A stretch of DNA of 64,000 nt from Psychrobacter phenylpyruvicus DSM 7000 = NBRC 102152 (GTDB taxonomy: Bacteria; Pseudomonadota; Gammaproteobacteria; Pseudomonadales; Moraxellaceae). Position numbers and translations under genes: made by a program. Positions 1-8,700 of the stretch are shown piece by piece (position 1 is the stretch's first letter; each line of letters starts with the position of its first letter). The stretch lies in the NCBI RefSeq assembly GCF_000685805.1, contig NZ_JMKP01000003.1, forward strand, positions 62,001-126,000, written 5' to 3'. The notes under the pieces were generated by a model. That model had not been told where the DNA came from. It did not search any database and saw nothing but the letters and a program-made list of their open reading frames with translations.

Positions 1-1252
1 GGTTTGACCAAGCTTTGTTTTGGGAGAATGCTTGAGTGGTACGCACACCACCTGGTGCTGCGATATAAAGGTCACGAGCTGCTTCATGGTTAGGATGATC
101 CGTATTCATCACATCCCACATCTCTAAAGCTTCTTGCAGGGTACTGCTATGTACAGTTGGAATGTCTGTGGTTAATAGCCCAGCGCGGTTTAGCTCAGCC
201 AAGATGGCCAATACTCCGCCGGCACGATGCACATCTTCCATGTGGTATTTTTGGGTAGCAGGAGCAACTTTTGACAAGCACGGCACACGGCGACTTAACT
301 GGTCGATATCTGCCATCTTAAAGTCAACTTCCGCTTCGTGTGCTGCTGCTAATAAATGCAAGATGGTATTGGTTGAGCCGCCCATAGCGATATCTAAGCT
401 CATGGCGTTTTCGAAAGCGGCTTTGGTAGCGATAGAGCGTGGCAATACCGACTCATCATCTTGCTCATAGCGACGTTTGGCTAGATCGACAATGCGGCGA
501 CCGGCCTCAAGGAACAAGGCTTCACGTTTGGCATGAGTAGCCAGTAAGGAGCCGTTACCTGGAAGTGATAAACCCAAAGCTTCGGTCAAGCAGTTCATCG
601 AGTTGGCAGTGAACATACCCGAACATGAGCCACAAGTTGGGCAAGCTGAGCGCTCAATTTCTAACACATCAGCATCGCTAACATTATCGTCAGCGGCGTC
701 AATCATAGCGTCTACTAAGTCAAGCTTACGGATTTTTTTGCCATCTTCATTTACTGGAGCATCTAGATTGTGGCTTGGCGCTAAGTCTTCGGCCAATACT
801 TTACCTGCCTCCATTGGGCCGCCTGAAACAAAGATCACTGGGATATTTAGGCGCATAGCTGCCATTAACATACCTGGAGTAATTTTGTCACAGTTGGAGA
901 TACACACTAAAGCGTCTGCACAGTGAGCATTTACCATGTACTCTACTGAGTCTGCAATTAAGTCGCGGCTAGGCAAAGAGTACAGCATGCCGCTATGACC
1001 CATCGCAATACCGTCATCGACAGCAATGGTATTGAATTCTTTGGCAACACCGCCGACTCTTTCAATCTCTCTTGCTACCAATTGTCCCATATCTTTTAGA
1101 TGGACATGACCTGGCACAAACTGAGTAAATGAGTTGGCAATGGCAATAATAGGTTTGTCAAAATCACCATCAGTCATACCCGTGGCACGCCATAAAGCAC
1201 GAGCGCCTGCCATATTACGGCCTGAAGTTGAAGTCTTAGAGCGGTATTGCAT
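1..1252 (-). CDS. ilvD: dihydroxy-acid dehydratase, 5' part (gene runs off the left edge)
   Basis: This enzyme dehydrates 2,3-dihydroxy-3-methylbutanoate or -pentanoate to the 2-keto acids that precede valine and isoleucine, in the cytoplasm. The reverse strand reads without a stop from an ATG at 1250-1252 to the window edge, about 417 of the roughly 610 codons usual for the family. The start [20 protein letters not shown] is typical of IlvD. Further in are the Fe-S cysteine contexts [10 protein letters not shown] and [25 protein letters not shown] sequence lies a few bases upstream of the ATG. The C-terminal third is outside the window. The assignment is firm. Confidence 0.96.
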   Translation of the reverse strand, partial: MQYRSKTSTSGRNMAGARALWRATGMTDGDFDKPIIAIANSFTQFVPGHVHLKDMGQLVAREIERVGGVAKEFNTIAVDDGIAMGHSGMLYSLPSRDLIADSVEYMVNAHCADALVCISNCDKITPGMLMAAMRLNIPVIFVSGGPMEAGKVLAEDLAPSHNLDAPVNEDGKKIRKLDLVDAMIDAADDNVSDADVLEIERSACPTCGSCSGMFTANSMNCLTEALGLSLPGNGSLLATHAKREALFLEAGRRIVDLAKRRYEQDDESVLPRSIATKAAFENAMSLDIAMGGSTNTILHLLAAAHEAEVDFKMADIDQLSRRVPCLSKVAPATQKYHMEDVHRAGGVLAILAELNRAGLLTTDIPTVHSSTLQEALEMWDVMNTDHPNHEAARDLYIAAPGGVRTTQAFSQNKAWSN

Positions 1253-1379
1253 ACAACATCCTTTTTATCTTTAGAGGTTCATTTACTATCGGCTATTGTA
1301 ACCTATTAATCCGATTTTGGTTAAAGCAAATAAGATTGTCTATCTATAACCTAATATTATGATTCATTTGGCTAAATTA

Positions 1380-2126
1380 CTATACCAGTCTTTGGCTAAT
1401 AGCCTCTTGCAAATTAGCAATATGGGACTTGTTTTCTTCTAATAAGGCCAAAGTAGCCAAACCATACTCCCCAGGTAATAGTTGATATTCTGGCAACTGT
1501 GGAATTTCTATCCATTCAGGATCAACCGTCATGATCAGCGGTTTGCTGCCTTTATTGAGCACAAAAATATCGCCATAAAAATGCCAGTCTTGCATCGAAG
1601 CTTCTATTGCCTTGTCAGCGGTCGCAGTATAGACAGGATCATAGTCTTTGGCAGTATTGGTGAATTTTAGCCTCAGTGCAATCTGTAGCCGCTCGCAAAA
1701 CATAACCAAAGTACCTGTTATTTTTACCATCCAAGGAGTAGGGACTAAGGCAGCATCTATACCCAGCAGCTCAGCCGCCTGTCGTGCTGACATGGGTGTT
1801 TGAAATTGCTTTAACAGATTGCCGGTTAAAGGGTGCAACTGCTTTAGCTCATCAGATAGGGCATCATGATGATAAATAAACGGCAATAGCTGTTCTTGAG
1901 TTACTGACTTGTCTATAATTTTGCAATTATGAACCTGCCAAGGTGTCTCTTTATCACTTAATAGCTCATTTAGTATTAAGGTATTAGGGTTGGTTAGCAA
2001 GCTGTCGGTCGCAGAAGTCTGATGGGTTTCATCGTTAGTAGGCACAGACTCTAGGCTTGCCGTAATATTGAGGTCAGTATGCTCAGGAGAAGATGTTGCT
2101 GTCCCAAAGCTTGTGTCTGTGGTCAT
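1380..2126 (-). CDS. conserved hypothetical protein next to lipB
   Basis: I do not recognise this 248-residue protein. The first 45 or so residues are rich in Thr, Ser and Asn and look disordered. The rest, roughly residues 50-248, looks folded, with Trp/Pro-rich stretches such as VPTPWMVKITGT and DPEWIEIPQLPEYQLLPGEYG. It has no signal peptide, membrane segment or catalytic motif that I can name. It follows lipB on the same strand with a 28-base gap, so the two are probably co-transcribed. That neighbourhood is the only functional hint and does not establish a role in lipoate metabolism. Confidence 0.75.
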   Translation of the reverse strand: MTTDTSFGTATSSPEHTDLNITASLESVPTNDETHQTSATDSLLTNPNTLILNELLSDKETPWQVHNCKIIDKSVTQEQLLPFIYHHDALSDELKQLHPLTGNLLKQFQTPMSARQAAELLGIDAALVPTPWMVKITGTLVMFCERLQIALRLKFTNTAKDYDPVYTATADKAIEASMQDWHFYGDIFVLNKGSKPLIMTVDPEWIEIPQLPEYQLLPGEYGLATLALLEENKSHIANLQEAISQRLV

Positions 2127-2154
2127 AATTTAACTCTCGTGATGAATTGCTTTA

Positions 2155-2904
2155 TTATTTGTTGATAGGGTGTAGCGGGATATCGCCTGCAAGACGCTTT
2201 TGGATGTTTGACAGCAACTGTTTGGTTACAGCTAAATCACTGATTGGCGTTTCTGGTGTCGCAGCTAAGTCTACAAAGTCTTCTAGTTTTAACATTTTCA
2301 TTCCTGCATAGCCACACGGATTAATGGCATTAAATACTGCCAAGTCACAAGTCAGGTTTAAGGCAATGCCATGATAACTAAAACCATGCTTAATCTTAAA
2401 GCCTAGGGAGGCTATCTTACCTAACATTAAATCGTCGTTATTGTAGATATACACCCCAGGGGCATCACGCCGAGATTTGGCATAAAATTGATGTTGTGAG
2501 TCCTGAGCCAAGCAGCTGTTTAACACATCTTCGATACTTTGTTCAGCATGGGATACCATATCACGGACTGACCAATTGGCCTCGTTCAAATCAATTAGCC
2601 AATATAATACCAGTTGTCCCTTGCCATGCCAGGTCACTTGTCCGCCGCGGTCGGTGTGAATAATCGGTGTATCTACCCGTTGTAAAATGTGCTCCTCTTT
2701 GCCTGCCTGACCCAAGGTATAAACATCATTATGCTCAACTACCCATAGCTCATCTGGGGTTGTGATACCTTGTTTCTTACTCTCAATACGCGACAAAGTA
2801 GTGTTTAGCATGGCATCATGAGTGCCATTATAGTCGGCATTTAATAGAGTTCGAATGATTGGAGCATTATTTGGAGTAGGGTTTGGGCTAGTATTGTTAT
2901 TCAT
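2155..2904 (-). CDS. lipB: lipoyl(octanoyl) transferase
   Basis: LipB moves octanoyl groups from octanoyl-ACP to lipoyl domains of 2-oxoacid dehydrogenases and the glycine cleavage H protein, the first step of de novo lipoate assembly. The 249-residue protein has the family motif DRGGQVTWHGKGQLVLYWLI (about 85-104). It also has the catalytic lysine in LGKIASLGFKIKHG (Lys163) and the acyl-accepting cysteine in INPCGYAGM (Cys197). The N-terminal 15 residues are Asn/Pro rich and probably disordered. An unknown gene follows 28 bases downstream. lipA is not in the window. Confidence 0.95.
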   Translation of the reverse strand: MNNNTSPNPTPNNAPIIRTLLNADYNGTHDAMLNTTLSRIESKKQGITTPDELWVVEHNDVYTLGQAGKEEHILQRVDTPIIHTDRGGQVTWHGKGQLVLYWLIDLNEANWSVRDMVSHAEQSIEDVLNSCLAQDSQHQFYAKSRRDAPGVYIYNNDDLMLGKIASLGFKIKHGFSYHGIALNLTCDLAVFNAINPCGYAGMKMLKLEDFVDLAATPETPISDLAVTKQLLSNIQKRLAGDIPLHPINK

Positions 2905-3391
2905 TTTAAAACAGCCATAATCAACTAATTTTTAGTTTTAAGAGACAGATTGTTATAAATAAATTCACCATCAACAGCAGTGAAAGTTTTAAACACCCTA
3001 TGATAACTAAAAAAGGCAAGGTTTGGGGTAAGTTTCTTATAATCAAAGACAGCAATATTAGGTCTAATGCATAGTTGATAGGCTTGCGCTAAGCTTGCAA
3101 AAAGGGTTTTTACGAGCTTTACCAACGAGCGAAACTAAATAATTAATAGCACCATCAACAATTAATTGTGCTATTTTTATACAGACTTACAAGTTGGGCT
3201 GAATATTTAACAGATATGTCGATATAGGTTGTAATTCTGTGATGTAAAACTACTATGTTATAAGCTACAGAGTTGCTATCGCCTAAGATATAAAAATGCT
3301 ATGTTTATAAAAGTGCTATGTTTATAAAATAGTATATCGGCCTAGTGAGTTACATAACAATTAATAATGACACAATCATAAGGATGTTTGA
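2905..3391. other. divergent intergenic region, no gene called
   Basis: This 487-base AT-rich spacer separates leftward lipB from rightward aldehyde dehydrogenase and must hold both promoters. A reverse-strand reading frame at 2925-3125 starts with TTG, lacks a ribosome binding site and is not called. A 17-base direct duplication with core TGCTATGTTTATAAAA starts at 3297 and 3314. No hairpin or operator stands out. Confidence 0.5.
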
Positions 3392-4804
3392 ATGAGTCAA
3401 AGTATTATTACCACAAAAGAGCAGTTAACCTCGCAGTTTGACTATATGCACAAACTGAGCCGTAAACGTCCTATCAATTCATGGACGGATAGAGAAGCTT
3501 TACTTGAAAGTCTTGAGGATATGTTGGCTGAAAGTAAGCAGATTTTCGCTGACGCAATTAGTCAAGACTTCGGTAATCGAAGTAAAGACGAGACTAACTT
3601 CGCAGAACTATTTCCAAGTTTCCAAGGGATTGCTCATGCCAAGAAGCATGGCAAGTCTTGGATGAAGACCCGCCGTGTGCCTATCTCAACCCTCTATCGC
3701 CCTGCCCATAATGAGATTCAGCCGCAACCTTTAGGGGTGGTGGGTATTATGGTTCCTTGGAACTATCCTCTGTTTTTGGCAGTAGGCCCTATGATAGATG
3801 CGTTGACTGCTGGCAACCGCATTATGATTAAAATGAGTGAATCGGCGCCACTATTTGCTGAAGCTTTTGCCGAAGCGGTTTCTCGTCATTTTTCATCTGA
3901 TGTGGTGTCTGTTGTTGTTGGTGAGGTAGATATAGCTGAGGCATTTAGTGCCTTGCCTTTTGATCATCTGCTTTATACGGGCTCAACCAATGTGGGCAAA
4001 AAAGTGATGGCTGTCGCTGCTCCTAACTTGACGCCTGTGACTTTAGAGCTAGGCGGAAAGTCTCCGGTTGTTATATTAGATGAAGTGAATTTAGAAAATG
4101 CCGTAAATCGAGTGATGATGGGCAAGACACTAAATGCTGGTCAGACCTGTATTGCGCCTGATTATGTATTGATTAATTCTTCACTGCACAGTAAGTTTGT
4201 CAAATTAGCGAAGCAGTGGGTAGAAAAGCACTATCCGAGTATTGCCAATAATGAAGACTATACCCGCATTATTAACGACAGTCAGTTTAAGCGAGTCCAA
4301 GGTTATTTAGAACAATTGCCTACTGAGCAGGTTGTTCCATTGACCAATGTGACGGCCAATGCAGAAACTCGTTTAATGCCTCCGGTGATTGTGCTTAATC
4401 CAGATCCAGAGAGTGAGGTAATGCAAAACGAGCTTTTTGCACCGGTCTTACCTTTAGTACATGTTAATGGTTTGCGTGACGCAGTCGAATTCGTCAACAG
4501 TCGTCCGCGCCCCTTAGCGCTATATATCTTTGGTGAAAATAATGAGGATATTGACTACGTGCGCAATTACACCGTTTCAGGCGGGGTAGCGGTCAATGAA
4601 GTCATTATGCATGTGGCCCAACATGAGCTGCCTTTTGGGGGCGTGGGCCATTCAGGTATGGGTGCTTATCATGGAAAAACAGGTTTTGAGCGTTTAAGTC
4701 ATATGAAACCAGTGTTTGTGCAATCGAAACTTAATGCGATGAGTCTCATGTTACCGCCTTATAGTGAGCTATTTAGAAAAGGACTGAAGTTTTTAATAAA
4801 ATAG
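3392..4804 (+). CDS. coniferyl-aldehyde-dehydrogenase-type NAD(P)-dependent aldehyde dehydrogenase
   Basis: This is a soluble class 3-like aldehyde dehydrogenase oxidising hydrophobic or aromatic aldehydes to acids. The 470-residue protein has the NAD-binding and oxyanion segment GVVGIMVPWNYPLFLAVGP, the general-base region VTLELGGKSPVVI and the nucleophile context NAGQTCIAPDYVL (Cys253). The C-terminus FRKGLKFLIK resembles the coniferyl aldehyde dehydrogenase (CalB) group more than betaine-aldehyde dehydrogenases. AAGGA precedes the ATG by a suitable distance. It is a single gene bounded by a strong hairpin at 4861-4894. The natural substrate cannot be read from sequence; general aldehyde detoxification is equally possible. 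Confidence 0.88.
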   Translation: MSQSIITTKEQLTSQFDYMHKLSRKRPINSWTDREALLESLEDMLAESKQIFADAISQDFGNRSKDETNFAELFPSFQGIAHAKKHGKSWMKTRRVPISTLYRPAHNEIQPQPLGVVGIMVPWNYPLFLAVGPMIDALTAGNRIMIKMSESAPLFAEAFAEAVSRHFSSDVVSVVVGEVDIAEAFSALPFDHLLYTGSTNVGKKVMAVAAPNLTPVTLELGGKSPVVILDEVNLENAVNRVMMGKTLNAGQTCIAPDYVLINSSLHSKFVKLAKQWVEKHYPSIANNEDYTRIINDSQFKRVQGYLEQLPTEQVVPLTNVTANAETRLMPPVIVLNPDPESEVMQNELFAPVLPLVHVNGLRDAVEFVNSRPRPLALYIFGENNEDIDYVRNYTVSGGVAVNEVIMHVAQHELPFGGVGHSGMGAYHGKTGFERLSHMKPVFVQSKLNAMSLMLPPYSELFRKGLKFLIK

Positions 4805-4860
4805 TCAGCTACTAAGTCAATAACTTACTAACTGGTTTTGTAAATCAGTAATCCTATTAA

Positions 4861-4894
4861 TAAAGGCCCTTCTAAAATTTTAGAGGGGCCTTTA
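4861..4894. terminator. rho-independent-type hairpin after the aldehyde dehydrogenase
   Basis: The arms TAAAGGCCCTTCTAAAA and TTTTAGAGGGGCCTTTA pair over 17 bases with one G-T pair and almost no loop. The hairpin ends in TTTACTTT and lies about 55 bases after the stop codon. Confidence 0.75.
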
Positions 4895-5009
4895 CTTTAA
4901 AAGCTACACTCTGTATTGGTAATTTTTATTAAATTACGGTATAACCGATATATGTGATTTTCGAATCATTTAGACATTTTTACCACAATAATAAAAAATA
5001 GGTATTGCT

Positions 5010-7022
5010 TTGCGCCCATCTAACTCACGTCAACATCACTGTATCAAACACTACTCTTTATTGGGCCTGCTACTGTTGTGTTTCTCCCTATTGTCGTCAC
5101 CGGCTATAGCAGCTTGTGGGGCGGGCGATAGCAAGCCAGTGAAGTTTGGTTCTTTGACTTGGGAGAGTGGTCAATTTATCTCCTCAGTGCTGCAAACTAT
5201 TGCAGAGCAGGGCTATGGCTGCGAAACTGAGTTGGTGCCAGGAACTGGGCCTGCCTTAGAAACTGCATTGGCGCAAGATGACATACAAGTCATTGGGGAG
5301 CAGTGGATTGGACGTTCGCCGATTATGGAAGAGGCGATTGCAGCAAATAAAGCAGCCGTCATAGGCGATACCTTACAGGGCGGTGCTACCCAAGGTTGGT
5401 ATGTGCCCAAATATGTACTTGAGGACAATCCTGAGCTTAAGAGCTATCGGGATTTACCCAAATATGCCCATTTATTTACCGATCCTGAAAATCCTTCGAA
5501 TGCGAGGTTTTTGAACTGTCCTACTGGCTGGACCTGTGAGGTATTTAATACTCATTTGCTCCAAAATACCGGTTTAACCACCCCAAATAGTGAAGGGGTT
5601 AAATTCAATAATGTCCACCCTGGTACTGGTGCAGCACTGGATGCGGCGATATCATCTGCCTTTGAGCAGCGTAAACCGCTGTTGTTTTATTACTGGCAGC
5701 CCACCGGTCTTATGGCCAAATATGACTTTGCCGAGATTCCTTTTCCCAAGCACGATGAGCAGTGTTGGGATGAGCTGCTTGATGCCGGAAGTCAGACCAA
5801 GTGTGTTTCAGGTTTTCCGGTATCGAATCTAGGTGTCGCAGTCTCTACCCCTTTTCTAGACAGTCATCCCGAGCTGGTTACGGCCTTTAAAAAAGTGCAG
5901 TTTACCCCCGATATTCTTAACGGTGCTATCTTGCAGATGAGTGAGAGCAAGCGCAGTGGGGAAGAGCAAGCTAAACTGTTTTTACAACAAAACCCGCAGC
6001 TTTGGCAGCAGTGGCTAACGCCTGAAGCAGCGCAAAATTTAGCCAATGCGCTTAATGTGTCCTTAGAGGGCGCTGATGGTTCTTTGGCCAATAATTCAGG
6101 ACAAGCTAACCTCAATAGCAACACCCTTGCCGACTTTAGCTGGTTCCCAGAATGGTCATTTGAAAACCAACTAAATAACTCACTTAGCTACGTAGTCCAA
6201 AATTTCGGTGAAGTGTTTCGCTCCATTAGTCACCTCACCTTAACCTATCTACTGTTACCGATAGAAAGGCTAATGCATATTACGCCGCCTTGGCTGATTA
6301 TTGGCTTGGTAGCGCTACTTGGCTGGCTAGCAACTCGTAAGATTTGGTTTGCGGCCACTTGTGCTATTGGGCTATTTTTAATCGGTGCCTTTGGATTGTG
6401 GGCAGCCTTAGTACAGACCTTGGCATTGCTGATTGTCTCGGTGATTGTGACTATGCTGATTGGTATTCCTATGGGCATCTTAATGGCCGGCAGTAACCGC
6501 TTGCGTCGGGTGGTGACACCAGTGCTAGATGTGATGCAGACCATGCCAAGTTTCGTTTATCTAATTCCAGTGCTGATGCTATTTGGTATTGGTAAAGTGC
6601 CAGCGTTATTTGCCACCGTTATTTATGCTTTGCCGCCGCTGATTCGTCTGACTATGCTTGGTATCAAGCAAGTGCCGCATGAGATGGTAGAGGCGGGCCG
6701 CTCTTTTGGCAGTAATCACAAGCAGTTGCTAATTTGGATTAAGCTGCCGCAAGCGCTGCCAAGTATCATGGCTGGTATTAACCAAGCGGTAATGATGTCG
6801 TTGTCTATGGTGGTATTGGCTTCAATGATTGGTGCGCCAGGGCTTGGCGAAGATGTACTACAATCCATTCAGACCCTAAATATCGGTCAGGGCTTGCAGG
6901 CAGGGACAGCTATTGTAATTATGGCGATTGTTATTGACCGTATTACTCAGGCATTTGGTCAGGGGCGACGGGCGCGTGATGAGCTAAAACACTCAAACCA
7001 CAATTATAAACAGGCACCCTAA
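5010..7022 (+). CDS. glycine betaine/proline ABC transporter, fused binding protein and permease (ProX-ProW)
   Basis: One 670-residue polypeptide joins a periplasmic betaine-binding domain to the membrane permease of an osmoprotectant importer. Residues 15-35 form a signal sequence ending in AIAA before Cys36, which fits a lipobox loosely. Residues about 40-350 are an OpuAC-type binding domain (FGSLTWESGQF, GEQWIGRSP, YYWQPTGLMAKYD). Residues about 405-655 carry hydrophobic helices and the ABC permease loop EAGRSFGSNHKQLLIWIKLP. The start is TTG at 5010 with a weak upstream AGGT; no ATG precedes the signal peptide. The ATPase gene follows at 7085. Separate ProX and ProW are the usual arrangement in enteric bacteria. 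Choline or carnitine are alternative substrates. Confidence 0.92.
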   Translation: MRPSNSRQHHCIKHYSLLGLLLLCFSLLSSPAIAACGAGDSKPVKFGSLTWESGQFISSVLQTIAEQGYGCETELVPGTGPALETALAQDDIQVIGEQWIGRSPIMEEAIAANKAAVIGDTLQGGATQGWYVPKYVLEDNPELKSYRDLPKYAHLFTDPENPSNARFLNCPTGWTCEVFNTHLLQNTGLTTPNSEGVKFNNVHPGTGAALDAAISSAFEQRKPLLFYYWQPTGLMAKYDFAEIPFPKHDEQCWDELLDAGSQTKCVSGFPVSNLGVAVSTPFLDSHPELVTAFKKVQFTPDILNGAILQMSESKRSGEEQAKLFLQQNPQLWQQWLTPEAAQNLANALNVSLEGADGSLANNSGQANLNSNTLADFSWFPEWSFENQLNNSLSYVVQNFGEVFRSISHLTLTYLLLPIERLMHITPPWLIIGLVALLGWLATRKIWFAATCAIGLFLIGAFGLWAALVQTLALLIVSVIVTMLIGIPMGILMAGSNRLRRVVTPVLDVMQTMPSFVYLIPVLMLFGIGKVPALFATVIYALPPLIRLTMLGIKQVPHEMVEAGRSFGSNHKQLLIWIKLPQALPSIMAGINQAVMMSLSMVVLASMIGAPGLGEDVLQSIQTLNIGQGLQAGTAIVIMAIVIDRITQAFGQGRRARDELKHSNHNYKQAP

Positions 7023-7084
7023 ACCACTTTGAAAACCCTACTAAGCTCTTTTTTTATTTTACCTATTTAGCAAAAGATGATCCC

Positions 7085-7966
7085 ATGAGTCACATACGAT
7101 TAGAGAACGTCAGTAAAGTTTTTGATGCCAGTACCAGTGAAGCTGCCAAAGTGCTTAAGCTATTGGAGCAGGGCATGAGTAGTGCTGAGGTGCGAGAGCA
7201 GACCGGCTATTCGGTGGGGCTATATGATATAAATTTAAGTGTTGAGGTGGGCGAACTACACTGTATTATGGGGTTATCAGGTTCCGGTAAGTCAACCTTA
7301 ATCCGTCATATCAACCGATTAATTGATCCCACTCAAGGCAAAATTTGGATTGATACTCAGCACAGCGCAGGTACGCCCGATTATCTAGATAGTGCCGAGC
7401 GATTGTCCGATCAATCCAAAGTTATTAATGTTTTAAGTCTAAGTGATAAGCCACTTCAGAAGTTTCGCCAAAACAACGTCAGTATGGTGTTTCAACACTT
7501 TGGTCTGGTGCCGCACATGACTGTAATCCAAAATGTGGCTTATGGACTTCGAGTACGAAAAATGCCTAAGTCCGAGCGTCATGAGATAGCACGGCATTGG
7601 CTGTCTGAGGTGGGACTTGAGGGTATAGAGAGTAGCTATCCTGACGAGTTATCAGGGGGTATGCAGCAGCGAGTTGGACTAGCACGAGCCTTGGCTGTGG
7701 ATACGCCCATCATTTTGATGGATGAGGCCTTCTCGGCACTTGATCCGTTAATCCGAGGTCAATTACAGGACCAGTTACTTGAGTTACAGCACAAGCTGAA
7801 TAAAACCATTGTGTTTATTACCCATGATATTGACGAGGCGATCAAGCTTGGCAGCCGTATTAGTATCTTAAACGGCGGACGTTTGGTCCAAACAGGTACT
7901 CCGCAGCAATTACAGGACAATCCTGCTGATGCTTATGTTGAGCGCTTTATGGTGACTAAAGGGTAG
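7085..7966 (+). CDS. proV: glycine betaine/proline ABC transporter ATP-binding protein (ProV-like)
   Basis: This is the cytoplasmic ATPase that drives the fused ProX-ProW transporter encoded 62 bases upstream. The 293-residue protein has Walker A GLSGSGKST (63-71), the Q-loop region SMVFQHFGLVPHMTV, signature LSGGMQQRVGLARAL and Walker B IILMDEAFSALDP, followed by the switch histidine in VFITHDIDEA. The N-terminal segment ending TGYSVGLYDINLSV is characteristic of ProV/OpuAA. It stops soon after the ATPase domain, so the C-terminal CBS pair that senses ionic strength in many ProV/OpuA proteins is absent. Osmotic gating, if any, must lie elsewhere. The family assignment is firm. Confidence 0.93.
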   Translation: MSHIRLENVSKVFDASTSEAAKVLKLLEQGMSSAEVREQTGYSVGLYDINLSVEVGELHCIMGLSGSGKSTLIRHINRLIDPTQGKIWIDTQHSAGTPDYLDSAERLSDQSKVINVLSLSDKPLQKFRQNNVSMVFQHFGLVPHMTVIQNVAYGLRVRKMPKSERHEIARHWLSEVGLEGIESSYPDELSGGMQQRVGLARALAVDTPIILMDEAFSALDPLIRGQLQDQLLELQHKLNKTIVFITHDIDEAIKLGSRISILNGGRLVQTGTPQQLQDNPADAYVERFMVTKG

Positions 7967-8049
7967 GGTGTCATTTAAATAATATAAGTTTAAATAATAT
8001 AAGTTTTGAAAAAATCGAAATTTTCGAAGAATAAAAGAGGTTAATTACC

Positions 8050-8490
8050 ATGAAAATATCTTATAAAACCTTTTTTAACCTTATCACTATCACGGCGCTA
8101 GTGACGTTTAGTTCAGTAGGCGTAGCGAAAGAGATTAAATCGATTAAGTTTAATCAGGGCAGTGTGGTGGGTAGTGCAACTGGTCAGATTTTATCCGGCA
8201 GGCAAGATACTTGGTATCAGTTTAAGGCTGAAAAAGGTCAATATGCTGTGATTAATTTGCTACCAAAAGCAGGTACACCTGAGACGGCCAACGTCGGCGT
8301 ATTATATATGCCATCCAAGCAGCAAATCGGAGGTAAGGGGGGCATCGTGTACCAAGGCTGTCTTCCGGAGGATGGTAAATATAAATTACGTATTGCACGA
8401 AATCTAATGGCAACCGAAAACAAGGTTGCAGGGTATCAAGTAGAAGTGGTTATTTTGCCGCAGTATGCCAGTGAAGGGTTGTGTGATTAA
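8050..8490 (+). CDS. small secreted protein, beta-rich, function unknown
   Basis: A 146-residue protein with a clear signal peptide (about 1-26, ending SVGVAKE). The mature part looks all-beta: DTWYQFKAEKGQYAVINLLPK and DGKYKLRIARNLMATE recall bacterial pre-peptidase-like or inhibitor-like secreted domains, but I cannot name a family. One cysteine lies in VYQGCLPEDGK and a second at the C-terminus (GLCD), so a disulfide is possible. It sits alone between proV and the Msr gene. Just upstream (7976-8005) is a duplicated 15-base AT-rich unit, AAATAATATAAGTTT. The ATG has an upstream AGAGG. Confidence 0.75.
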   Translation: MKISYKTFFNLITITALVTFSSVGVAKEIKSIKFNQGSVVGSATGQILSGRQDTWYQFKAEKGQYAVINLLPKAGTPETANVGVLYMPSKQQIGGKGGIVYQGCLPEDGKYKLRIARNLMATENKVAGYQVEVVILPQYASEGLCD

Positions 8491-8700
8491 CACAGAAGAA
8501 AAATAACCCAAGTCTAATAGATATCTACACCTAATTCGTTCAACAAATAGAACTATTAAAACCTATCTAAATTTATACTTATCACAAATCCTCCTTTGCA
8601 ATAATAACCAACAGTCGCCATTATAGAGATATAGCCTGAAGGTTATGAATATAAATCGCTTAAGCGAAATAGCCTAAGTAAATAAAAAGGTACTGCACCC

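Noticed and set aside
2925..3125. 66-codon reverse-strand reading frame beside lipB
   Set aside because: It starts with TTG, has no ribosome binding site and encodes no recognisable domain; likely chance.
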